Below the pieces are notes generated by a model. It ran no database searches. It worked only from the letters and a program-made list of their open reading frames with translations, and was not told the DNA's origin. 47,532 nt of DNA from JAYTQG01 sp043746815 (lineage in GTDB: Bacteria; Actinomycetota; Thermoleophilia; Miltoncostaeales; Miltoncostaeaceae). Where the stretch lies: positions 1 to 47,532 of the forward strand of contig JAYTQG010000087.1 in NCBI GenBank assembly GCA_043746815.1, given 5' to 3'. Made by a program: the position numbers and the translations under genes. Below are positions 19,246 to 26,099 of the stretch, one piece after another; position 1 is the first letter of the stretch; each line of letters opens with the position of its first letter.

Positions 19246-20358
19246 CTACCCGCTGGGGCTCCAACGCTCCTCGATATTGCCGTACCGCCAGATCGCAAGC
19301 GCCAGTACCCAGGTTCCAACAAAGAGTCCGACGATGCCGAACCCGACGGCGTTCAGATCAACGTCGCTCACCATGCCCCAGACGCCTCCGGTCAAGGAGA
19401 ACCGGTCCGCGACGATGGACATCAGCTCAATGGTTCCGATGATGAAGGCAACGGCGATGGAAAGCGTGGTGATGACGAGGTTGTAGTAGACCTTCCGCAC
19501 CGGTTTGGAGAACGCCCAGCCGTACGCAAAGTTCATGAAGGCGCCGTCGATCGTGTCGAGCAGCGACATCCCTGCCGCGAATAGCACCGGCAAGCAGAGG
19601 AGTGCATACCAGGGGATCCCGGCCACTCCCGCACCGGCAGCGACGACGAGCAACGCAATTTCCGTGGCCGTGTCAAAGCCGAGGCCGAAGAGGATGCCGA
19701 GGGGATACATCTGCCACGGGTGCTTGATCGACTTCGTGGCGCGGCCGTACAGGCGGTTCATCATCCCGCGGTTCTCCAGTTGGGCCTCAAGCTCGGCTTC
19801 ATTGAAGGTCCCTGCCCGCATGTTCCGCATTACCCGGATGATGCCCATCAGGACGACGAGGTTGAATCCGGCGATGAGGTAGAGGAAGGCCCCGGAGACC
19901 GTTGTGCCGAACACCCCGGTGATCGTGTGGAGCGCCGAGCCACCGTCACCAACAGGCCCGGTCAGCGAGCGCACACCGATGGAGATCAGGAAGGTCAACG
20001 CGAAGACGACCGTCGAATGGCCGAGGGAGAAGAAGAAGCCGACCGAGAGTGGGCGTTTTCCCTCAGCCATGAAGGCGCGGGTCGTATTGTCGATCGCCGC
20101 GATGTGATCGGCGTCGAACGCATGTCGCAGGCCGAGGGTATAGGCGGTCATCCCGATACCGATGCCAAACGCGCCCTGTCCGCCGAGTGAATAGTGGCCC
20201 GGAATGACGACCGCAAACAGCAGCCCGAATCCGACAATGTGCAGGCCGACAACGACCGCGGCAATCCCCAGCGCACGGCGCCATTCCTCAGCGCTCAGCG
20301 AGGCACGGACGCGCACTAGCCGAGAGGGAGCGAGGAGTGCGGTCTGGCTTGTTGTCAC
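19246..20358 (-). CDS. NiCoT-family nickel/cobalt transporter
   Basis: This 370-aa secondary transporter moves Ni2+ or Co2+ into the cell. The metal-binding signature RHAFDADHIAAIDN lies in the second helix and is followed by FFFSLGHSTVVF. LGFDTATEIALL and GMSLLDTIDGAFMNFAYGWAF are the other family motifs. About eight hydrophobic helices are visible. The start is GTG at 20358 with GGAG about 6 nt upstream. That site lies in a perfect 12-bp palindrome (20358-20369) that could fold over it. Nearby enzymes do not reveal whether nickel or cobalt is preferred, and no B12 box or NikR half-sites were recognised upstream. Confidence 0.93.
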   Translation of the reverse strand: MTTSQTALLAPSRLVRVRASLSAEEWRRALGIAAVVVGLHIVGFGLLFAVVIPGHYSLGGQGAFGIGIGMTAYTLGLRHAFDADHIAAIDNTTRAFMAEGKRPLSVGFFFSLGHSTVVFALTFLISIGVRSLTGPVGDGGSALHTITGVFGTTVSGAFLYLIAGFNLVVLMGIIRVMRNMRAGTFNEAELEAQLENRGMMNRLYGRATKSIKHPWQMYPLGILFGLGFDTATEIALLVVAAGAGVAGIPWYALLCLPVLFAAGMSLLDTIDGAFMNFAYGWAFSKPVRKVYYNLVITTLSIAVAFIIGTIELMSIVADRFSLTGGVWGMVSDVDLNAVGFGIVGLFVGTWVLALAIWRYGNIEERWSPSG

Positions 20359-20501
20359 GGAGATCTCCGGGGCACGGGAAGGACGCGTCGTTCAGGCCTT
20401 CGCACGAGGACACGGTCTGGATCACTCGGCCAGGACGACGGCGCTCTCGCTACGCCCATCGAAGTGCGGGTCAGGCTGTTGGCGGCCGGCATTGCGCGGA
20501 C

Positions 20502-20537
20502 TTGACACGGTAGTAAGTACTCACTTACACTTCGACC
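20502..20537 (+). promoter_or_regulatory. Promoter and TetR operator upstream of the tetR gene
   Basis: TTGACA at 20502-20507 and TACACT at 20526-20531 are spaced 18 nt apart. Between and over them lies a perfect inverted repeat GTAAGT-ACTC-ACTTAC (20513-20528). Transcription would begin at about 20537, next to the GTG at 20538, so the mRNA is probably leaderless. The repeat is the natural autorepression site for the TetR protein encoded downstream. Confidence 0.7.
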
Positions 20538-21101
20538 GTGCCGATCGCACCGACACCCAGAGCCGAGCGCAAACGCGCGGAGGAACGCCGAGACGACGTT
20601 CTGGAGGCGGCAGTAACTGAGTTCGCGGCCCGCGGCCTTCATGGTGCGTCTGTCGACGCAGTCGCCAAGGCCGCTGGCATCTCACAGCCGTACATCTTCC
20701 GGCTGTTCGGATCGAAGAAGGACCTCTTCGCCGCCGCAATTGCCCGATGCATGGGCGAGGCGCTCGCAATGTTCAAGCAGGCCAGCGGGGACTTGACCGG
20801 CGAGGCTGCCATGGTGGCGATGGGGGAGGCCTACCGCCGTCAGGTCACCGCAGATCCGCGCATGCTGCGAGCGCAGCTTCAGGCGTACGCCGCATGCGAC
20901 GACCTGGAGATCGGCGGCGTCGTCCGCGCCGGGTTCGGACGGATTGTCCAGCATGTCGAGTCGCTTGGCTTGGGCGCCGAGCACACCGCGGCGTTTTTCG
21001 CGCGGGGCATGCTGATCAACACAATCGTCGCCATGGAGCTGCACACCGCTGGCGAGCCGTGGGCAACTCGGCTGGCCGGGCAGTACGGATTGACGGAGTA
21101 G
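20538..21101 (+). CDS. TetR/AcrR family transcriptional regulator
   Basis: This 187-aa repressor has an N-terminal TetR helix-turn-helix (about 20-65: VLEAAVTEFAARGLHGASV, then AVAKAAGISQPYIFRLFGSKKDLF) and a C-terminal ligand-binding domain of the kind found beside exporters. It lies 56 bp upstream of an MFS efflux gene, and related inverted repeats occur before both genes, so it probably represses both and is released by an exported compound. The ligand cannot be told from sequence. The GTG start sits at the predicted transcription start. Confidence 0.92.
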   Translation: MPIAPTPRAERKRAEERRDDVLEAAVTEFAARGLHGASVDAVAKAAGISQPYIFRLFGSKKDLFAAAIARCMGEALAMFKQASGDLTGEAAMVAMGEAYRRQVTADPRMLRAQLQAYAACDDLEIGGVVRAGFGRIVQHVESLGLGAEHTAAFFARGMLINTIVAMELHTAGEPWATRLAGQYGLTE

Positions 21102-21126
21102 ACCCCCTTTTTTCATCCCAGTATTG

Positions 21127-21145
21127 AGTAAGTAGTTACTACATT
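21127..21145 (+). promoter_or_regulatory. Second TetR-like operator upstream of the MFS gene
   Basis: The stretch from 21127 contains AGTAAGTAGTTACTAC (21127-21142), which shares the AGTAAGTA half-site with the operator at 20513 and carries the palindromic core GTAGTTACTAC. It overlaps a possible -10 (TACATT, 21140-21145) just upstream of the AGGAGG site at 21147. Confidence 0.6.
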
Positions 21146-21157
21146 CAGGAGGACCAC

Positions 21158-22573
21158 ATGAGCACCACGCGTAGCCGCACCATCTGGACCTTCATCATCA
21201 CCTCGCTCGCTCTCGTGATGGTGACCCTCGACAACCTCGTCGTCACGACCGCGCTCCCCGTACTTCGGGACAAACTTGACGCGTCGTTGGAGAGCCTGGA
21301 GTGGACGGTGAACGCCTACACACTCAGCTTCGCCGTCCTCCTGCTCACCGGCGCTGCGCTGGGGGACCGATTCGGTCGTCGATTGCTGTTTGTCATCGGC
21401 CTCGGGATCTTCACGGCGGCTTCGGCCGCGGCGGCGTTGGCACCGAACGTTGAGGCCTTGAACATCGCCCGCGCCGTGCAGGGCCTCGGCGGGGCCATCG
21501 TCGCGCCATTGACGCTGACACTCCTCTCAGCGGCCGTCCCGCCAGAAAAGCGCGGGGTCGCGCTGGGCGCGTGGGGTGGCATCGGCGGCCTCGCTGTTGC
21601 GCTTGGACCACTCGTCGGAGGCGCGGTCGTTGAGGGCCTCTCCTGGCAGTGGATCTTCTGGCTGAACATTCCGATCGGCCTCATCCTGATGCCCCTTGCA
21701 TGGAAGAACTTGACGGAGAGCCGGGGACCGAACTCTCGCCTCGACCTTCCGGGCGTTGCCCTTGCCAGCGCTGGTCTGTTCGGCATCGTCTGGGGCCTCG
21801 TCCGTGGCGACAAGCATGGCTGGGCCACTACCGGAGTGCTCGTCCCGCTGATCCTGGGCGGGGTCCTGACCGCGGCCTTCGTCTGGTGGGAACTGCGCGC
21901 TTCGGCACCAATGCTGCCCATGCGCTTCTTCGCCAACCGTACGTTCGCTCAGGCGAACATCGCATCGCTCTTCATGTTCTTCGGCATGTTCGGCTCCATC
22001 TTCTTGCTCTCACAGTTCTTCCAGACCGTGCAGAAGTACTCGCCCCTCGATGCGGGCCTTCGGATCCTTCCCTGGACGGCGATGCCGATCTTCGTGGCAC
22101 CAATCGCCGGGGCCCTGTCCGACAAGATTCCCGGGCACCGGATCATCGGGGTGGGGCTCGCGCTCCAGGCCGCGGGCCTCGGCTGGATGGCGTTGATCTC
22201 TACGCCGACGACGCCATACAGCGACCTTGTCATCCCGTTCATCCTGTCGGGCGCCGGGATGGGACTCTTCTTCGCCCCCGTGGCGAACGTGATCTTGAGT
22301 TCCGTCACGCCGATCGAAGAGGGGCAGGCCTCCGGTGCGAACAACGCCATTCGCGAGATGGGCGGAGTCTTCGGGGTCGCGGTGCTCGCATCGGTCTTCG
22401 CGTCGGCAGGTGGGTACACCTCGGCGGCGACCTTCGTCGACGGAATGAACGCAGCCGTCGGGATCGGCGCAGTCGTCGTCGCCCTCGGTTCCATCGCGGC
22501 GCTCACCATCCCGGGACGCTCCTCAGCTGGTCTACGAGGCGCCCCAACTCCGACCATCTCGGTACCTCAGTAG
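21158..22573 (+). CDS. MFS drug exporter, DHA2 (EmrB/QacA) family
   Basis: This 471-aa, about 14-helix transporter exports small molecules using the proton gradient. TM1 ends in the DHA2 motif LDNLVVTTALP. Motif A (GDRFGRR) follows TM2. Motif C-like glycine-rich sequence (GGIGGLAVALGPLVGGAV) is in TM5. The start ATG has AGGAGG 5 nt upstream. The TetR gene upstream and operators before both genes indicate induction by its own substrate. A decayed copy of its 3' end occurs at 25228-25322. Confidence 0.93.
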   Translation: MSTTRSRTIWTFIITSLALVMVTLDNLVVTTALPVLRDKLDASLESLEWTVNAYTLSFAVLLLTGAALGDRFGRRLLFVIGLGIFTAASAAAALAPNVEALNIARAVQGLGGAIVAPLTLTLLSAAVPPEKRGVALGAWGGIGGLAVALGPLVGGAVVEGLSWQWIFWLNIPIGLILMPLAWKNLTESRGPNSRLDLPGVALASAGLFGIVWGLVRGDKHGWATTGVLVPLILGGVLTAAFVWWELRASAPMLPMRFFANRTFAQANIASLFMFFGMFGSIFLLSQFFQTVQKYSPLDAGLRILPWTAMPIFVAPIAGALSDKIPGHRIIGVGLALQAAGLGWMALISTPTTPYSDLVIPFILSGAGMGLFFAPVANVILSSVTPIEEGQASGANNAIREMGGVFGVAVLASVFASAGGYTSAATFVDGMNAAVGIGAVVVALGSIAALTIPGRSSAGLRGAPTPTISVPQ

Positions 22574-22583
22574 ATCGCTCACT

Positions 22584-22605
22584 CCCCGGCGCTACGGCGT
22601 CGGGG
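22584..22605. terminator. Hairpin between convergent MFS and vapC genes
   Basis: CCCCG (22584-22588) pairs with CGGGG (22601-22605), and the interior extends the stem to about 9-10 bp including G-T pairs. It starts 11 nt after the MFS stop and overlaps the last codons of the convergent toxin gene. No T run follows, so it may be a bidirectional or weak terminator. Confidence 0.45.
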
Positions 22606-22987
22606 GGATGAGAACGCGAGCATCGACTGACGCCCAGCGGTGATCAAATGTCCACACCTCAGATGCTCCCGTGACGTCGGCCACGGCGATGCAGATCGCG
22701 TCAGGAACGCTCAGGGCCGGGTGAAGAGCCCGAAGGCTGGCAGCCGACTCGGCCAAGTCCTCACCGACGGCAATGACCCTGCAGTCGGCGAGAAAGCGAC
22801 GAGCGGTTGTGAGCCGGTCACCACCTGAACGCATCGGCCCGACAAGGAATTCGATTGCAGACGTTGCGGCGATCTCGGGAGGCTCATCGAGACGCAATAT
22901 GGCCTCGTGGGCGGCGGTGTGGTGCGGATCTCGACGGCCGATGAAGGCGATCGCAACGCTGGCGTCGATGACGACGCTCAGCGCCAT
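22592..22987 (-). CDS. VapC-like PIN-domain toxin (module 1)
   Basis: This 131-aa PIN-domain ribonuclease begins MALSVVIDASVAIAFIG with the first catalytic Asp. It contains the second acidic region ATSAIEFLVGP and the C-terminal LSVPDAICIAVAD and VWTFDHRWA with the remaining acids. VapC toxins cleave tRNA or rRNA when freed from their antitoxin. The ATG at 22987 overlaps the end of the upstream antitoxin gene by 10 nt, the standard antitoxin-first operon. All key acids look intact, so it is probably functional. Confidence 0.88.
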   Translation of the reverse strand: MALSVVIDASVAIAFIGRRDPHHTAAHEAILRLDEPPEIAATSAIEFLVGPMRSGGDRLTTARRFLADCRVIAVGEDLAESAASLRALHPALSVPDAICIAVADVTGASEVWTFDHRWASVDARVLIPPTP

Positions 22988-23220
22988 CCCTTTCGGAGGT
23001 CATCCAAATAGCCGACGGGGTATGTCTCATCGTCATCAATCGCTCCAGCGAGTGCCGCGAGGCGTGCCCGCCGCGCGTCCGCATCACTCGCGCCGGGATC
23101 GGCGACTTCACGTCGGATGGCCTGACGGATGAGTTCTGCCTCACTTGCTCCCCGTTGGCGCGCCACACGCTTCAACGTTGCGTGTAGTTCGTCGGGGAGG
23201 TAGACGCTGGTCTTCACCAT
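22978..23220 (-). CDS. Ribbon-helix-helix (CopG-like) VapB antitoxin, module 1
   Basis: This 80-aa protein starts MVKTSVYLPDELHATLKRVA, a ribbon-helix-helix DNA-binding motif, with the second helix in SEAELIRQAIRREV. The C-terminal tail (DDDETYPVGYLDDLRKGWR) would block the PIN active site of the toxin. The ATG at 23220 is preferred over the longer frame to 23328 because it gives the canonical start. No clear ribosome site is present. A nearby inverted repeat (23236-23251) may be its operator. Confidence 0.85.
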   Translation of the reverse strand: MVKTSVYLPDELHATLKRVARQRGASEAELIRQAIRREVADPGASDADARRARLAALAGAIDDDETYPVGYLDDLRKGWR

Positions 23221-23235
23221 GGAGCGAAGTTTACC

Positions 23236-23251
23236 CCCTATAGACGTAGGG
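23236..23251. promoter_or_regulatory. Inverted repeat upstream of vapB module 1
   Basis: CCCTA (23236-23240) and TAGGG (23247-23251) form a perfect inverted repeat with a 6-nt spacer, about 16 nt upstream of the antitoxin ATG. On the minus strand a TATAGG -10-like sequence overlaps it. Placement fits autoregulation by the ribbon-helix-helix antitoxin. Confidence 0.4.
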
Positions 23252-23257
23252 CGCCAG

Positions 23258-23398
23258 TTGACAGGAGCGAATCGGCCTATCTCGATGAGGCGATGCGCAC
23301 GACCATCAATCTTCCCGAAGCAACGCATGCACGGCTCAAGGCCCCGCCATCACTTCTGGACCGACGATCTCGAACCGAGGGTGCTGGCCTGGAACGGG
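23258..23398 (+). pseudogene. Deletion relic of a vapBC module (copy of module 2)
   Basis: TTGACA at 23258, the antitoxin start at 23293 and the first codons (MRTTINLPEATHARLKA) match the intact module at 25371-25456 base for base with few changes and no gap. After the A of LKA the sequence jumps to the interior of the toxin gene, matching PRHRFWTDDLEPRMLAWNG with three differences. Alignment offsets on the two sides are 2113 and 2513, so exactly 400 bp are missing, with a CCC run at the junction. The open frame after the jump is out of phase and nonsense. It is not expected to make antitoxin or toxin. Confidence 0.8.
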
Positions 23399-23583
23399 TC
23401 GCCGAACGCCACCTGCGGGTCAAGTCCCACGCTGTGGACTTCGCGACCCCGCACCCACGGGCGGCAGCAGCGAGTGACATCCCGTGATCTTCGACCAAGC
23501 CAACGAGCCGCCCTCGGCCAGCAGGCGCGAGCTTCGCGTTACTGTGCTGCATTCGGGTCTCCGAGAGTGAGTGAGCTTTGACA
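23398..23583 (-). mobile_element. IS481-like element remnant (transposase N-terminus only)
   Basis: Reading on the minus strand from ATG at 23552, about 50 codons (HSNAKLAPAGRGRLVGLVED, then GMSLAAAARGCGVAKSTAWDLTRRW) match the N-terminal helix-turn-helix of IS481-type transposases. The catalytic DDE part is absent, and the frame breaks at about 23398 where vapC-derived sequence begins. Upstream of the ATG, TGTCAAAGC ends at 23583 and could be a terminal repeat, since IS481 ends start with TGT. It is a scar, not a mobile element. Confidence 0.6.
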
Positions 23584-23667
23584 CCCGCAACTCTCGCGGA
23601 GGCCCGGCAACACCATCAGGCGTTCGGAACCTCTACAGGCACCTCAACTAGCTCCTCATCGGTCGCC

Positions 23668-24669
23668 TCAGCACGGCTTCATGACCCGAAGCACAGGCAC
23701 CCCGTACCCACCATCGGTGAGGGGGAGGTAGACGAGGTGGGTCGCGGGGTCGACGGCAACGCTATGGGCGTTGTCGGCCAGCTTGGCGTGAGCGATTTCT
23801 CGGACAGCGCCGGCGCCTGTGGCGTAGACGGATAGGACGCCGCTTTCACTGGCGACGTAAAGGCGGTGAAGTCCCGGGTCGGCGGCGAGGACGTCGGGCC
23901 CGTCACCGGTCGGAAGGTGCCCGATCTGCGTGCCCGTGCCAAGGTCGACGATCGCAAGCGTCGCGTTAGCTTCGCAAGTGATGTAGGCGCGCCGGCGTGC
24001 GCGGTCGACGAGGAGACCGTGATTACCGTCGCAGCCGCGCAAGGCGACACGACGCCCGATGGTCAGCGCGGTTGGGTCGATCTCCACGAGCGTTCCGCCA
24101 CCTTGGTGGTTGACGAGGATGTGTCCGGTCGTTGGGTCGAGCTGGACGTTTCCCACGCCGCCCGGGAGGGAGATGCGGCCGACGACGCGATTTGTTCGGG
24201 CATCGACCACGGTGACGGCGTCGCCGTCTGAGACGAAGACACGACGCGACCGCGGGTCGTAGGCGATCCCGTCGGGGAAGCTGCCAACGCGGACCCGGCC
24301 GACGACGGAGCGACTCTTGGAGCGGATCGTGACGAGGTCGTGGGTTCCGGTCGCCGTCGCGTAAACTCGGCCAAGCTGGGGCACGGCCAGCACGCCGCGA
24401 ACATCGGCGAGGCGACCGATCGTGGCCGTGACCCGTCGAGTCTGGAGGTCGACGAGGATCGCCTGGCTCGCCCCGAGATGAGCGATCGCAAGGAGATGGC
24501 CGGTCGGATCGATGCTCTGGTAGTCAAATCTCGCGCTGCCGCCGGTGAGCGGAATGTCGGCGACGAGGGTGAGCGGTAAGGGAGCTGCCGCGGATTTGTC
24601 GCCGCCACCGCAGCCAGTGAGGGTCAGGGCGGCCCCGAGCGCGCCCGCGACGACCCCGAGCCGGACCAT
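23668..24669 (-). CDS. YncE-like beta-propeller lipoprotein
   Basis: This 333-aa protein has a lipoprotein signal peptide with lipobox LTGC (C20), a GGGD spacer, and then seven-blade-like repeats. The repeats share a pattern of VVDxxTxRVxGRIxLP and LAxDPxxxRLYVAS (for example YDPRSRRVFVSDGDAVTVVD and VDRARRRAYITCEANATLAIVD), as in YVTN/YncE beta-propellers. It is anchored outside the membrane and may bind a ligand or another protein. The function is unknown. The ATG at 24669 was chosen because it gives the lipobox; the longer frame to 24915 does not. It begins 1 nt after the stop of a small membrane protein gene, so the two are one operon. Confidence 0.8.
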   Translation of the reverse strand: MVRLGVVAGALGAALTLTGCGGGDKSAAAPLPLTLVADIPLTGGSARFDYQSIDPTGHLLAIAHLGASQAILVDLQTRRVTATIGRLADVRGVLAVPQLGRVYATATGTHDLVTIRSKSRSVVGRVRVGSFPDGIAYDPRSRRVFVSDGDAVTVVDARTNRVVGRISLPGGVGNVQLDPTTGHILVNHQGGGTLVEIDPTALTIGRRVALRGCDGNHGLLVDRARRRAYITCEANATLAIVDLGTGTQIGHLPTGDGPDVLAADPGLHRLYVASESGVLSVYATGAGAVREIAHAKLADNAHSVAVDPATHLVYLPLTDGGYGVPVLRVMKPC

Positions 24670-24670
24670 T

Positions 24671-25060
24671 TCAGATGACCCAGAGGTCGATGAACGTTGC
24701 GAGGAGCCCGCTGATGGCGGCGGCGGAGACGACGCGACGCGACGGTTCATCGCGGGCGCTGGCAAGACCGAGAAGGAGCGCAACAAACGCAATCGCGACG
24801 ATGCCAACGCCTGCGTCGGCCCAGGAGATCCGAATGATCGGCGCGTCGTGGTCGAAGCTCGTGGCGCTCGCTGAGCGCAGGGTGCCGTACCAGCCGACAT
24901 AGGCACCCGCCACACCGATGGCCACGCTCAGGAGGCGCGCTGGCGAGCGCGACCATGGCATCGTGGCAGCCACCACCAGAGCGGCGAGGACGGCGGAGAG
25001 GATTCCAAAGCCGGTCACTTCTCCGGGAGAGAACACGGGTTCACGTTCCTCGATCGACAT
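24671..25060 (-). CDS. Small membrane protein, partner of the beta-propeller lipoprotein
   Basis: I do not recognise the family. The 129-aa protein (from ATG at 25060, MSIEEREPVFSPGEV) has about four hydrophobic helices: GFGILSAVLAALVVAAT, LLSVAIGVAGAYVGWYG, ADAGVGIVAIAFVALLLGLA and VVSAAAISGLLATFIDLW. A longer frame starts at 25093. The stop is 1 nt before the lipoprotein start, so co-translation is likely. A membrane anchor or regulator for the outer lipoprotein is a reasonable inference. Confidence 0.6.
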   Translation of the reverse strand: MSIEEREPVFSPGEVTGFGILSAVLAALVVAATMPWSRSPARLLSVAIGVAGAYVGWYGTLRSASATSFDHDAPIIRISWADAGVGIVAIAFVALLLGLASARDEPSRRVVSAAAISGLLATFIDLWVI

Positions 25061-25227
25061 TTCGAGCGGCGCTGTCGCAGCCCGTTTGCGCAATCGTAGT
25101 GAACACGCGTCCAGTACCTGGCGGCCGGAGCGGAGGATTCACGAAGCGGGCAGGAATCTCGGCACAAGCCAGTGCGGTCACCCTGGTCGCGTTGACGGGC
25201 ATCGGCTGGCCAGGGCCCGCGGCGCGT

Positions 25228-25322
25228 CTCCCACTTCGGCGGCGACGACCAGCATGACCTGCATGCGCAGTCGTCGTCGCCCTCGGTTCGATCCCAGCCC
25301 TACCATCCCGGGACGCTCCTCA
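25228..25322 (+). pseudogene. Decayed copy of the MFS exporter 3' end
   Basis: Bases 25267-25288 are identical to 22469-22490 of the MFS gene, followed by a matching stretch ending GGACGCTCCTCA after one short gap. Upstream, a TCGGCGGCGAC stretch and an out-of-phase TSAATT-like translation match the MFS segment YTSAATF. Indels break the frame. It lies 49 bp before the promoter of vapBC module 2. The rest of the 310 bp between 25061 and 25370 holds no gene that I can see. Confidence 0.7.
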
Positions 25323-25370
25323 CCAGGCGAGCGTGTAGCGCCCAGCCCCGGGAGTGGGGAGGTGAACGGG

Positions 25371-25409
25371 TTGACAGGAGGGCACTAGCGCATCACGATG
25401 AGGTGATGC
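25371..25409 (+). promoter_or_regulatory. Promoter and operator of vapBC module 2
   Basis: TTGACA lies at 25371-25376. A perfect inverted repeat, GCATCAC (25390-25396), 6-nt spacer, GTGATGC (25403-25409), covers the likely -10 region and the antitoxin ATG at 25406. This is where a VapB protein would bind to repress its own operon. In the relic copy the TTGACA and the right arm survive but the left arm matches at only 4 of 7 positions. Confidence 0.65.
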
Positions 25410-25642
25410 GGACGACGATCAATCTCCCCGAAGCAACGCATGCACGGCTCAAGGCCCTCGCCAGTGAGCGAGGGCTGAGCCTCGGCGACTTCATTGCTGA
25501 GGTGACAGACCGGGCACTCACGCCAGCAGATGATGCGACGCCTGGACTCCAGAGGGATCGGCTGACTGGCTTTCTCACGATGCAAGGCGAGACCCCAATC
25601 ACGCATGAGGAAGTGAAGCGACTCCTGGAGGAAGACGATTGA
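25406..25642 (+). CDS. VapB-type antitoxin, module 2
   Basis: This 78-aa protein has an N-terminal ribbon-helix-helix (MRTTINLPEATHARLKALAS, then ERGLSLGDFIAEVTDRAL) and a C-terminal acidic tail (THEEVKRLLEEDD) that would wrap the toxin. The GTG at 25403 directly precedes the ATG at 25406; I chose ATG because the relic copy aligns with it. Only a short or no leader is predicted. The stop overlaps the toxin TTG start (TTGA, 25639-25642), the usual coupled arrangement. Confidence 0.85.
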   Translation: MRTTINLPEATHARLKALASERGLSLGDFIAEVTDRALTPADDATPGLQRDRLTGFLTMQGETPITHEEVKRLLEEDD

Positions 25643-26058
25643 CGTGCTTGATCGACTCGAGCGTTCTCATCGCGCTTGCTGATCGCCTCCATACGGCGCA
25701 CGACGTTTGCCGGAACTGGATTAGCGGCCCGAGCGTCACTGGGTTCGCGACCTGCCCGATTACGCAGACGGCTCTGCTCCGATATGTCCTGCGCCGAAAT
25801 CCCGGAGGGGGCCCTGACGACGCCACCGCTGTCCTTGCGGCGATATGCGCCGATCCCCGCCATCGCTTCTGGACGGACGACCTCGAACCGAGGATGCTGG
25901 CCTGGAACGGTGTCGTTGGACACCGACAAGTCACCGATACCTACCTCGCGTCGTTGGCACGGTCCCGGGGTGAGCAGATCGTCACCCTCGACCGCGGCCT
26001 CGCGCTTGTGCACCCCGACGTCGCGCATCTCATTGATGGCCAAGGCGCGCGAACGTAG
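25639..26058 (+). CDS. VapC-like PIN-domain toxin (module 2)
   Basis: This 139-aa PIN ribonuclease begins with the catalytic Asp in LIDSSVLIALAD, followed by CPITQTALLRYVL, RHRFWTDDLEP, GHRQVTDTYLASLA (second and third acids) and IVTLDRGL. The CPITQ and HRQVTD motifs belong to a subgroup of VapC toxins common in actinobacteria. The TTG start overlaps the antitoxin stop. The gene appears intact. A deletion relic of this same pair lies at 23258-23398. Confidence 0.85.
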   Translation: MTCLIDSSVLIALADRLHTAHDVCRNWISGPSVTGFATCPITQTALLRYVLRRNPGGGPDDATAVLAAICADPRHRFWTDDLEPRMLAWNGVVGHRQVTDTYLASLARSRGEQIVTLDRGLALVHPDVAHLIDGQGART

Positions 26059-26099
26059 CGGCGCTCACCGTTTCCCAAGGCGCTTGGCGTCGTCGAAAT

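Noticed and set aside
20370..20537. Possible cobalamin or nickel-cobalt riboswitch upstream of NiCoT
   Set aside because: No B12 box or conserved NiCo four-way-junction motif was found in the 168 nt upstream on the minus strand.
22584..22605. CRISPR repeat or att site
   Set aside because: Only one copy of this hairpin occurs and no spaced direct repeats were seen anywhere in the window.
23219..23581. 120-aa open frame as a real gene
   Set aside because: Its only recognisable part (RHHFWTDDLEPRVLAWNG) is internal vapC sequence fused out of context after the 400-bp deletion.
24955..25257. 100-aa plus-strand frame
   Set aside because: It overlaps the real membrane-protein gene on the other strand and the relic of the MFS 3' end, and lacks coherent features.
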